DNA from: JACCTH01 sp035281645
Lineage (GTDB): Bacteria > Actinomycetota > Acidimicrobiia > Spongiisociales > ZC4RG35
DNA: 56,671 nt
Assembly (NCBI GenBank): GCA_035281645.1
Contig: DATEDN010000085.1
Span: 1-56,671 of the forward strand
Reading direction: 5' to 3'
Shown: piece by piece, positions 41,139 through 48,515 of the stretch
Position numbering within the stretch: position 1 is the stretch's first letter
Layout of the letters: each line of letters starts with the position of its first letter
Position numbers and translations under genes: made by a program
The notes under the pieces: model-generated
Databases searched by the model: none
Seen by the model: the letters and a program-made list of their open reading frames with translations, nothing else
Told to the model about the DNA's origin: nothing

Positions 41139-41405
41139 TTACCGCGTCCTGGGGGGAGGAACCGGGTCAAGCCCGCCGGAATGGAAGGGGTGGCACCGAC
41201 CCAGCCGTCGCAGCCCGAGAAGGCCCCCGCGGACAAACCCGTGAAGCTCGATCGCCTCGATCGCGTACTGCGAGCAGCTGGGGAAGTAGCGGCAATTGCG
41301 CCCCAGCCGAGGGGCGAGCAGCCTCTGATAGGCACGGATCAGAAAAACCGCCAGTACCGAGAGGGGGCGCTCTCGGATCTGTCGGCTGAATCGGGGATTA
41401 GGCAT
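41139..41405 (-). CDS. yidD: Membrane protein insertion efficiency factor YidD
   Basis: 88 residues. IRAYQRLLAPRLGRNCRYFP then SCSQYAIEAIELHGFVRGGL carries the RxCRFxPxCSxYaxeAi signature, and RLGRCHPFHSGGLDPVP is the second one. The ATG at 41405 begins the conserved region; a longer frame upstream overlaps rnpA. Placed between rnpA and yidC as usual. Confidence 0.95.
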   Translation of the reverse strand: MPNPRFSRQIRERPLSVLAVFLIRAYQRLLAPRLGRNCRYFPSCSQYAIEAIELHGFVRGGLLGLRRLGRCHPFHSGGLDPVPPPRTR

Positions 41406-41409
41406 AAAT

Positions 41410-41742
41410 TCAGTCGAGGCGGCAGGCAATCGTCACCCACTCGACCAGGCGCGGATAGGGGGCATTACCTGCCTCCCGCTCGGGGATCAACACGTAGTCG
41501 AAACCGACGGGTAGCTCGGCGTCGCCTGCCGCCGCTCGGAGGCGGCGCCTGATTCGATTTCGCTGCACTGCGTTTCCTATTCGTTTACCTGCCACCAACC
41601 CGATGCGGATCTGGTCGGGTTGGCCAGGGCTGCGGACAACCAAAAGCCCGCCTACCTTGCGACGCCGCCCGCTGTCGAGAACCCGGCGAAAATCGGCCGC
41701 CTTCTTAATCGAAATGGGCCGAGCGCTGCGGGGCCGCGTCAG
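41410..41742 (-). CDS. rnpA: Ribonuclease P protein component, probable CTG start
   Basis: 110 residues if read from CTG at 41742. Core: SIKKAADFRRVLDSGRRRK, then LVAGKRIGNAVQRNRIRRRL, the RNR signature of RnpA. From the previous in-frame stop down to that core there is no ATG, GTG or TTG. The first TTG (41643) would delete the conserved ADFRRVLDSGRR helix. CTG at 41742 overlaps the rpmH stop as CTGA, the same geometry as the ATGA, GTGA and TTGA junctions in this window. Binds RNase P RNA, which is not in the window. Confidence 0.85.
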   Translation of the reverse strand: MTRPRSARPISIKKAADFRRVLDSGRRRKVGGLLVVRSPGQPDQIRIGLVAGKRIGNAVQRNRIRRRLRAAAGDAELPVGFDYVLIPEREAGNAPYPRLVEWVTIACRLD

Positions 41743-41873
41743 GCTGCGAGCCGCTTGCGACCCTTGGCCCTACGGGCCTTGAGGATCGCTCGCCCGGCGC
41801 GATCGGCCATGCGATGACGAAATCCGTGGTTCCTTTTCCGGCGGCGTACTTTGGGTTGGAAGGTTCTTTTCAT
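41739..41873 (-). CDS. rpmH: 50S ribosomal protein bL34
   Basis: 44 residues: MKRTFQPKVRRRKRNHGFRH then RMADRAGRAILKARRAKGRK, the invariant bL34 sequence. ATG at 41873. The stop overlaps the probable rnpA start. It diverges from dnaA across the 445-base candidate origin. Confidence 0.97.
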   Translation of the reverse strand: MKRTFQPKVRRRKRNHGFRHRMADRAGRAILKARRAKGRKRLAA

Positions 41874-42318
41874 GGTGGCAATCACCCCGACACAAGGGGT
41901 GGGTGGACCGGACAAGGTTATTGCGTCGGCGAGATTTGTGTCAAAGCCTGGCCTTCGCGAAAAAAAAGCAGTTTGCCCACAATGGGTCGAGTGGCACTTC
42001 CTAGCCATACGTCGGGTGAAAAACCCATATGGATACGACTGATTGCGGCTATCGGCCCTATCCACAAGGGTGGATTGCGCGCTCTTGACGCTTTCTGACA
42101 ACCCCTGCAAAATCGCTCGCCGCTGCGTACGCAGACCGACTCACTTCCCCTAGAGGAGTCTTGGTTCGACGCGTCCGTAGTTGGAAACGCCGGCTTGCCG
42201 GCAGGGAGTGAGGAGCTGTCTTCGCGGCCGCGAGGTCGCCGAGTTTTTGGTCTGAGATCGGGTTTCCACAGCTGTGGAAGGTTTTGTGGGAAACCCCGAT
42301 CTCCGGAGGGAGGGACGA
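41874..42318. other. Candidate oriC: rpmH-dnaA intergenic region with DnaA-box-like sites
   Basis: A 445-base non-coding stretch. DnaA-box-like 9-mers (consensus TTATCCACA / TTGTCCACA) are TTGCCCACA (41973-41981), CTATCCACA (42058-42066) and GTTTCCACA (42262-42270), plus the minus-strand sites TTTCCCACA (42285-42293) and CCTTCCACA (42273-42281). The last group forms the palindrome TTCCACAGCTGTGGAA. An A-run (41961-41967) is the only strongly AT-rich patch. Stems GCCGGC..GCCGGC and CGCGGCCGCG are also present. The box count is low for an actinobacterial origin. Confidence 0.6.
42085..42113 (+). promoter_or_regulatory. Candidate dnaA promoter
   Basis: TTGACG (42085-42090), a 17-base spacer and CAAAAT (42108-42113) fit a sigma-70-type promoter reading toward dnaA. 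It lies about 200 bases upstream of the start, just after a DnaA-box-like site, which would allow autoregulation. Confidence 0.5.
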
Positions 42319-43707
42319 GTGCATGGATTTTCGCTAGAGGAGGCGACATCGCGTCAGTGGGAGGAATTTCAGACGACTTTGCGGGGATCGGTCTCTCCTG
42401 CCAATTGGCAGAAGTGGTTGGGCAAGCTGCAGCCCGAGCTGGGGTCGAGCCAAGTAACCCTGATCGCTCCCAACGAGTTTCACCGCACATGGGTCGAAGA
42501 GAAGCACGGGAAGCAAATCGAATCGATCTTTCGTCAGGTTTTTGGCTCCGAGATGACTTTCTCCCTCGTTGCCCTGTCTCCCTATCTCCCGGCCGAGGAA
42601 GCCGAGGCCCCGGCGCTGGAAGTTGGTCCGGCTCCCACTCATCCGTCGGCCAGCGAGGTCGAGCCCAGATACGAGACCAACCCCTCACCGCTGTTCGGGC
42701 GTTACCGCTTCGAAAACTTCATCCAGGGGGAATCCAACCAGTTCGCTCTGGCGGCGGCGCAAGCGGTGGCGGATCAGCCGGGAGTCTCATACAACCCCCT
42801 CTTCATCTTCGGGGGAGCTGGCCTCGGTAAGACACACCTTCTCCATGCCGTTGGTCACCACGTGCATGAGTTCTACCCCAACCTTTTGGTCCGTTACGTC
42901 ACCTCGGAGAAGTTCCTAAACGATTTCATCGACTGCATACGTCGTAAGCGGGTCGACGATTTCAAGCACCGCTATCGAAGCACCGACGTCCTCCTCCTGG
43001 ACGATGTCCAATTCTTCGAACGCAAGGAGCAGATCCTCGAGGAGTTCTTCCATACCTTTAACACCCTTCACCAACTGGGAAAGCAGCTCGTGATCACCTC
43101 GGATCGCCATCCCCGTAACTTCACGGTCGAGGATCGGCTCCGTTCACGGTTCGAGTGGGGACTGGTCACAGACATCCAGCCTCCGCTGCTCGAGACCCGC
43201 CTCGCCATTCTCAAGCGAGGTGCCGAGTTTGCACCGAAACGGGTGCCGCAAGAAGTCCTCGAGTACATCGCCAGCAGCGTCTCTGACAACATCCGCGAAC
43301 TGGAGGGAGCTCTGACCCGGGTCACTGCTTTCGCTGCCCTGACCCACCGGGAGATCGACCTCGCCATGGCTGAGAAGGTCCTCGGCGACCACGGCAAGAA
43401 GAACGGGGCTCCATTGCAGGCACTAGACATCATCGCCGCCACCGCCGACTCCTATGGGTTCTCGGTAGCGGAGGTGCAGGGGCCGAGCCGCCGCCAGCCA
43501 CTGGTCTTATGTCGTCAGGTCGGCATGTACCTTTGCCGGGAGCTGACCGACCTTTCGCTACCCAAGATCGGCGAGGTTTTTGGGGGCCGGGATCACACCA
43601 CTGTCATCCACTCCCTCGACAAGGTCAAGCGGGTGATTCGATCCGATCGGGCGGTCTTTGATCGTGTCCACAGCCTCCTCCAACAATTGCGGAAAAGAGG
43701 GGCATAA
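42319..43707 (+). CDS. dnaA: Chromosomal replication initiator DnaA
   Basis: 462 residues. Domain I begins SRQWEEFQTTLRGSVSPANW; a short acidic domain II follows; domain III has Walker A FIFGGAGLGKTHLLHAVGHH, Walker B VLLLDDVQFFERKEQ and sensor II ISDNIREL-type (VSDNIRELEGALTRV). Domain IV ends with the DNA-binding signature IGEVFGGRDHTTVIHSLDKV. GTG at 42319 is chosen because GGAGGGAGGGA lies immediately upstream and the following residues begin domain I; longer frames cross the DnaA-box cluster. Confidence 0.97.
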   Translation: MHGFSLEEATSRQWEEFQTTLRGSVSPANWQKWLGKLQPELGSSQVTLIAPNEFHRTWVEEKHGKQIESIFRQVFGSEMTFSLVALSPYLPAEEAEAPALEVGPAPTHPSASEVEPRYETNPSPLFGRYRFENFIQGESNQFALAAAQAVADQPGVSYNPLFIFGGAGLGKTHLLHAVGHHVHEFYPNLLVRYVTSEKFLNDFIDCIRRKRVDDFKHRYRSTDVLLLDDVQFFERKEQILEEFFHTFNTLHQLGKQLVITSDRHPRNFTVEDRLRSRFEWGLVTDIQPPLLETRLAILKRGAEFAPKRVPQEVLEYIASSVSDNIRELEGALTRVTAFAALTHREIDLAMAEKVLGDHGKKNGAPLQALDIIAATADSYGFSVAEVQGPSRRQPLVLCRQVGMYLCRELTDLSLPKIGEVFGGRDHTTVIHSLDKVKRVIRSDRAVFDRVHSLLQQLRKRGA

Positions 43708-43896
43708 GTTGACCCCTTGTGAGCTTCGTCACCAGCACTGGAGGAGAAGTCGGACGACAATCCCCAGACGTTGTTGGCATAGAAAGCCCGTCACCAGAAG
43801 GCGAAACGGCTTTTTCCCCGGTTTCCCCAATCCCTACTACCTCTTCTAAGTTTCTTATAAGAATCCCTTAGTAGATCCAGGAAGGAAGAAACCGTT

Positions 43897-44976
43897 GTGA
43901 AAATCAGGGGCGAACGCGACGACCTCGCCGACATCTTCAGTCGTGCTAACCGGGCCGTGGCCGCGCGATCGGCTCTTCCGGTCTTACAAGGGCTTTTGTG
44001 CGAGGCGAGCGGAGGCGTCCTCACCGTCACCGGTACCGACCTCGAGGTCACCGTGACGACGTCTGGTCCGGTGGAGGTGATGGAGGAGGGACGGGCTGTG
44101 ATTCCGGGTCGCCTCCTGGCTGAGTCGGTACGGAAGATGCCGCCCGGGGTGGTGACCATGACGGTCGGGGGAGGTGACGCCGAGATTCAAGGCAAAGGAC
44201 CCCGCTTCACTCTTCGCACCCTCACCCTGGATGATTTTCCGAATCTGGACACGACTCCGGTTGATGGGGTAGAGGTTGATGGCGAAGAATTAGTTAATGG
44301 CATTAACCAAGTCGTGGTGGCGTCATCTTCAGACAGTGCTCGTCCCATCCTGACCGGTGTATTGTTCGAGCCCGCCGACGAGGGACTGCGCTTGGTGGCG
44401 ACGGACTCTTACCGACTCTCGGTGAGAGACCTGCCGGGGATGGGATCGATCGGCTCGGGTCTGGTGCCGGCCCGGGGCCTCCGAGAGTTGGCGCGCACCA
44501 TTGGGGGGCCGAAAGTTCAGGCAGGGATGGCCAGTCGGGAAGCAGTCTTCTCCTCGGACCGGGGATCGCTGCGCCTGCGGCTCATCGAGGGGTCATTTCC
44601 GAAGTACCGATCCCTTCTTCCGGAGAGTTATCCCGCTCAAGTGTTGATGGAGAAAGAGGCGCTGCTCGATGCTTTGGGCCGGGTCACGCTGGTGGCCGAG
44701 GATCACATTCCCGTCCGTCTCAAGATCGGAAACGGTGGGGTAGAGGTGAATGTCACCCGCCAGGACGTGGGCGGCGAGGTGGAGCATCTCGATGCCGAGT
44801 TCGTGGGCCCCGAAGAGATTCTGATCGCTTTCAATCCGCGCTACCTCTCGGACGGAGTATCTGTGATCGCCGGGGACAAGGTTCGAATCCGGATGATCGA
44901 CTCTCTCAAGGCGAGCGTCCTCGACGACGGCGGCGAAGGTGGCTTTCTCTACTTGCTGATGCCGGTTCGGATCTGA
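43897..44976 (+). CDS. dnaN: DNA polymerase III sliding clamp (beta subunit)
   Basis: 359 residues in three similar domains. Recognised by IFSRANRAVAARSALPVLQG, GVLFEPADEGLRLVATDSYR, GSLRLRLIEGSFPKYRSLLP and the C-terminal VLDDGGEGGFLYLLMPVRI. GTG start with AGGAAGGAAG upstream. The 189-base dnaA-dnaN gap lacks convincing DnaA boxes; it holds the 12-bp palindrome TTCTTATAAGAA (43852-43863), probably part of the promoter. Its TGA abuts the convergent DUF721 stop, making TGATCA. Confidence 0.97.
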   Translation: MKIRGERDDLADIFSRANRAVAARSALPVLQGLLCEASGGVLTVTGTDLEVTVTTSGPVEVMEEGRAVIPGRLLAESVRKMPPGVVTMTVGGGDAEIQGKGPRFTLRTLTLDDFPNLDTTPVDGVEVDGEELVNGINQVVVASSSDSARPILTGVLFEPADEGLRLVATDSYRLSVRDLPGMGSIGSGLVPARGLRELARTIGGPKVQAGMASREAVFSSDRGSLRLRLIEGSFPKYRSLLPESYPAQVLMEKEALLDALGRVTLVAEDHIPVRLKIGNGGVEVNVTRQDVGGEVEHLDAEFVGPEEILIAFNPRYLSDGVSVIAGDKVRIRMIDSLKASVLDDGGEGGFLYLLMPVRI

Positions 44977-45276
44977 TCAACGACGCGGTCCGGTCACCCT
45001 GATGGTGTCGATTCTTCCGGGCCCCAGCTCCTCGTCCAGGCGTCGCAAGAGCTCTCCGCTGGCATAGCGCAGGATCGAGACCAGCTGCGGAGAGGCCGAC
45101 TCGACGACCAATTCCCCCCGCCGGAGCAGAACCGGCGCCGACTGACCGGCCCAAGGAGGACCGGCCAGATCGGGCCAGGACTCCTGGAGCCGGGGGAGGA
45201 GATCGGGAGACGGAAGCCCAAGGTTTGCGAGGATCCGGGAAAGGACGGATTCCAATGCCTCGGGTTTGGCGCTCAA
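44977..45276 (-). CDS. DUF721 (DciA-like) protein
   Basis: 99 residues. KPEALESVLSRILANLGLPS and LQESWPDLAGPPWAGQSAPV then LRRGELVVESASPQLVSILR match DUF721, the family that includes the DnaB-loading helper DciA. In mycobacteria the DUF721 gene (Rv0004) follows recF. The start is a TTG overlapping the recF stop (TTGA). It and recF are inverted relative to dnaN and gyrB. A helicase-loading role is inferred from the family. Confidence 0.85.
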   Translation of the reverse strand: MSAKPEALESVLSRILANLGLPSPDLLPRLQESWPDLAGPPWAGQSAPVLLRRGELVVESASPQLVSILRYASGELLRRLDEELGPGRIDTIRVTGPRR

Positions 45277-46358
45277 CGAATGTCTCCTTCCGAGACCTGC
45301 CAGGCCCGGCCGGGCACCGGGACTTCCTCGAGGCGGGTGGTGGAGACGAAGGTCTGGGCCTCAGGAAGGGCATCGGTGAGCGCCTTCGAGCGCTCGGGAT
45401 CGAGCTCGGAGTACACATCGTCGAGAAGCAAGAGCGGCAGTCGGTCGGTTTGCAAGGAGACGGCCCGGTGAGTGGCAAGTCGAAGCGCCAAGGCCAGCGT
45501 TCGCTGTTCACCCTGACTGGCCTGATGGCGACTGCCTTGTCCCCCGAGCGAAATTGCGGGGTCGTCGCGGTGGGGACCGCTCCCGGTTGTCCTCAGTTCG
45601 AAGTCGAGTCGGCGTCTCTCGCGCAGAGCCGCCGTCAGACTCGTGGCCCACTCGCTGGCTGGGGTAGTCGGGTCCAGGGTCCCCCCCCAATCTGATTGAT
45701 ATGCGAAGCGAACGCTGGTCTCTTCACCGGCGATTCTTCCGTAAGACTCGACCAAGGTCTCTTCAAGCGCCGCCGCTGCCCGCGCTCGCCGCCCCATAAC
45801 CTTGGCGGCAGCTTGCGCCAGGCGCATGTCCCACACCTCGAGGGTGGCGAGATCGCGGTCGCCCTGCTTGAGGAAGGTGTTGCGCTGCCGAAGGGTGCGA
45901 TCGAACTCAGCTTGATCGAGAGTGGCGCCGGGCCAGATCTGGCCGGCGACATCGTCGAGGAGCTCGCGACGGCCGGCCGGTGAGCCCTTGACGAGATCGA
46001 GATCATCGGGAAGAAAGGCAACCGTTCTCAAAGCCGACCGGAGATCGGAGGTGCGTCCGATCGACTTCTGGCCGATCCGCGTTCTCCTGCCACCCTTGCG
46101 TGCGATCTCGACTTCAACCAGCGCCTGAGCCGAAGATTCTTCCCCCCGTACAACGGCGGTCTCGGCATCGTGGGCAATCAGCGTTTCCTCGGGGGCACCG
46201 CGAAAGGAGCGCAGATTGGCCAGGAACCCAATTGCTTCGAGGACGTTGGTCTTCCCCGCTCCATTGCGGCCTACGAGGATGTTGACTCCGGGATCGGGAC
46301 GCCACTCAAGGGCGGGGTAGGAGCGAAAGCTGAGCAATTGAAGCCAGGAGAGGCGCAC
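45273..46358 (-). CDS. recF: DNA replication and repair protein RecF
   Basis: 361 residues. SMC-like ATPase that assists RecA loading at gaps. Walker A VNILVGRNGAGKTNVLEAIG, signature QASQGEQRTLALALRLATHR, Walker B RLPLLLLDDVYSELDPERS. Begins LSWLQLLSFRSYPALEWRPD, the usual start. It is on the minus strand between dnaN and gyrB, whereas recF normally shares their direction; see findings. Confidence 0.95.
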   Translation of the reverse strand: MRLSWLQLLSFRSYPALEWRPDPGVNILVGRNGAGKTNVLEAIGFLANLRSFRGAPEETLIAHDAETAVVRGEESSAQALVEVEIARKGGRRTRIGQKSIGRTSDLRSALRTVAFLPDDLDLVKGSPAGRRELLDDVAGQIWPGATLDQAEFDRTLRQRNTFLKQGDRDLATLEVWDMRLAQAAAKVMGRRARAAAALEETLVESYGRIAGEETSVRFAYQSDWGGTLDPTTPASEWATSLTAALRERRRLDFELRTTGSGPHRDDPAISLGGQGSRHQASQGEQRTLALALRLATHRAVSLQTDRLPLLLLDDVYSELDPERSKALTDALPEAQTFVSTTRLEEVPVPGRAWQVSEGDIR

Positions 46359-46494
46359 CCCGCGACGGTAACCAGACCGAGAGACGTCGATGGTTCACGG
46401 CTAGGCCAAAACGCTCTCCGAGCAAGTGCGGAAAAGGCCGTGATCACAGCCATTTCCGCCCCTCAAGAGGATGTTCGAGGGCGGGTCGAACGGC

Positions 46495-46500
46495 TATAAT
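46495..46500 (+). promoter_or_regulatory. Candidate -10 element for gyrB
   Basis: A perfect TATAAT lies about 84 bases before the gyrB start in the recF-gyrB divergent gap. The -35 region is poor (TGTTCG at 17-base spacing). Nearby GGCCGTGATCACAGCC is an imperfect palindrome that could be an operator. Confidence 0.45.
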
Positions 46501-46583
46501 TACAAACGTGCAATCGGGCCACTTTTCCGGCCTTCAACGCCGCCCCGATTGCCCCCGACCAGACATTGTCGCCAGGAGCTGAT

Positions 46584-48512
46584 TTGGCCGCTACCAACGG
46601 AAATGCCTCGTATGACGCCCGGGACATCACCGTCCTCGAGGGTCTCGAAGCAGTGCGGAAACGGCCCGGCATGTACATCGGTTCGACCGGCCCCCGCGGG
46701 CTCCACCATCTGGTTTGGGAGGTGGTCGACAACGCCGTCGACGAGGCCATGGCCGGCTTCGCAACCCGGATCGAGGTGACTCTTTTGGCCGATGGGGGAG
46801 TGCGAGTCATCGACAACGGCCGCGGCATTCCTGTCGACATTCATCCCAAAACGCGGCAGTCGGCCCTGACCGTGGTCCTAGGAACGCTCCATGCCGGGGG
46901 AAAGTTCGAGCAAGGGGCATACACCGTTTCCGGCGGGTTGCATGGCGTCGGCGTCTCGGTAGTCAACGCCCTTTCCCAAAAGCTCGATGCCGAAGTTCGT
47001 CGGGATGGATTCGTCTGGGGGCAGAGTTTTTCTCGCGGCAAGCCGTTGTCCAAGGTCGAAAAGCTCAAGCCGTGGAAAAAGAACAGTGGGACCACGATCA
47101 ACTTCTGGCCCGACACCCAGATCTTTACCGATACGACTGACTTCGACTACGACACCATCTCCACCAGGCTCCGGGAATTGGCCTATCTCAACCGCGGCCT
47201 CGAGATTGTGCTAACCGACGAGCGGACCTTGGATGGGCTGTCTGCTCCGCGCTCTGAGACCTACCTCTTCAGAGGCGGGCTTCTCGATTTTGTCAAGCAC
47301 CTCAACTCGAGCAGGGAACCGGTCCATCCTCATGTCATCGAGATCATCGACCGTTCAGCCGAGTCGGAGCTCGAGCTGGCAATGCAGTGGACCGGTACCT
47401 ACACCGAATCGATTCACTCCTTTGCCAACAACATCAACACACACGAGGGAGGCACCCACGAGGAGGGCTTTCGCAAGGCCCTCACCAACGCCATCAATGC
47501 CTTCGCCCGCACCAAAGGCTTGCTGAAGGAGAAGGAAGAGAACCTCACCGGCGAGGACATTCGCGAGGGCCTCACCGCCATCATCTCGGTTCGGGTGAAG
47601 GTTCCTCAGTTCGAGGGCCAGACCAAGACCAAGCTCGGCAACACCGAGATCCGTTCTTACGTCGAGAAGATCTTGAACCGTCATCTTCCCGAGTGGCTCG
47701 AGCGCTATTCATCCGAGGCCCGCCGGATCGTCGAGAAGTGCGTCACCGCCGCCAAAGCTCGAGAGGCTGCCCGCAAGGCACGTGATGTCACCCGCCGCAA
47801 GTCGGGACTCGAGTCGGGCGGGCTCCCCGACAAGCTGGCCGACTGCTCCACCCGCAACCCCGAAGAGGCGGAGCTATTCATCGTCGAGGGGAAGTCGGCC
47901 GCCGGCCCGGCCAAGCAAGGTCGTAATTCCCACACCCAAGCGGTCCTTCCGATCCGCGGAAAGATCCTCAACGTCGAGAAGGCCCGGTTGGCCAAGGCCC
48001 TGCAGAACACGGAAATCGTCGATCTCATCACCGCGGTGGGGACCGGGATCGGAGACGAGTTCGACCTCCAAAAGGCCCGGTATTACAAGGTCATCATCCT
48101 GGCCGACGCCGATGTCGACGGCTCCCACATCCGCACCCTCTTGCTCACGTTCCTCTTCCGCCACATGCGCGGTTTGATCGAGGCCGGCTATGTCTATCTC
48201 GCGCAGCCGCCCCTCTATCGGGTCAAGGTCGGCTCCAAGGTCCACTACCTCAAGGATGACGACGAGTTGGCCGAGTTCCGAAAGGAGCACCCCAAGGTCA
48301 AGGCCGCTCGCTTCAAGGGCTTGGGGGAGATGGACGCCGAAGAGCTTCGGGTCACGACCATGGATCCCGAAACCCGGACCCTGTTGCGAGTTGACGTCGA
48401 CGATGCCCTGGCCGCCGACGAGCTCTTCTCGGTGCTTATGGGCGATGACGTCGCCCAGCGGAAGTCGTTCATCCAGCAGAACGCCAAGGACGTTCGCTTC
48501 CTCGATATTTGA
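46584..48512 (+). CDS. gyrB: DNA gyrase subunit B, variant TOPRIM motif
   Basis: 642 residues. ATPase and TOPRIM subunit of gyrase. ITVLEGLEAVRKRPGMYIGS, VDNAVDEAMAGF, GGLHGVGVSVVNALS and QTKTKLGNTEIR define the ATPase and transducer. The TOPRIM Glu motif reads IVEGKSAAGPAKQGRN where nearly all GyrB have EGDSAGGSAKQGR; the DADVDGSHIR metal site is normal. The changed Asp matches E. coli D426, and PIRGK has Arg at the K447 position. A TTG start at 46584 has AGGAG at 46574-46578; the TTG at 46566 lies before that site. gyrA follows 3 bases later. Confidence 0.94.
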   Translation: MAATNGNASYDARDITVLEGLEAVRKRPGMYIGSTGPRGLHHLVWEVVDNAVDEAMAGFATRIEVTLLADGGVRVIDNGRGIPVDIHPKTRQSALTVVLGTLHAGGKFEQGAYTVSGGLHGVGVSVVNALSQKLDAEVRRDGFVWGQSFSRGKPLSKVEKLKPWKKNSGTTINFWPDTQIFTDTTDFDYDTISTRLRELAYLNRGLEIVLTDERTLDGLSAPRSETYLFRGGLLDFVKHLNSSREPVHPHVIEIIDRSAESELELAMQWTGTYTESIHSFANNINTHEGGTHEEGFRKALTNAINAFARTKGLLKEKEENLTGEDIREGLTAIISVRVKVPQFEGQTKTKLGNTEIRSYVEKILNRHLPEWLERYSSEARRIVEKCVTAAKAREAARKARDVTRRKSGLESGGLPDKLADCSTRNPEEAELFIVEGKSAAGPAKQGRNSHTQAVLPIRGKILNVEKARLAKALQNTEIVDLITAVGTGIGDEFDLQKARYYKVIILADADVDGSHIRTLLLTFLFRHMRGLIEAGYVYLAQPPLYRVKVGSKVHYLKDDDELAEFRKEHPKVKAARFKGLGEMDAEELRVTTMDPETRTLLRVDVDDALAADELFSVLMGDDVAQRKSFIQQNAKDVRFLDI

Positions 48513-48515
48513 GCC

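Noticed and set aside
41410..41643. Short rnpA starting at TTG 41643
   Set aside because: It would remove the conserved N-terminal helix ADFRRVLDSGRR; upstream frame is clearly coding.
43708..43896. dnaA-dnaN gap as oriC
   Set aside because: No convincing DnaA boxes seen in 189 bases; kept only as a promoter-bearing gap with a TTCTTATAAGAA palindrome.
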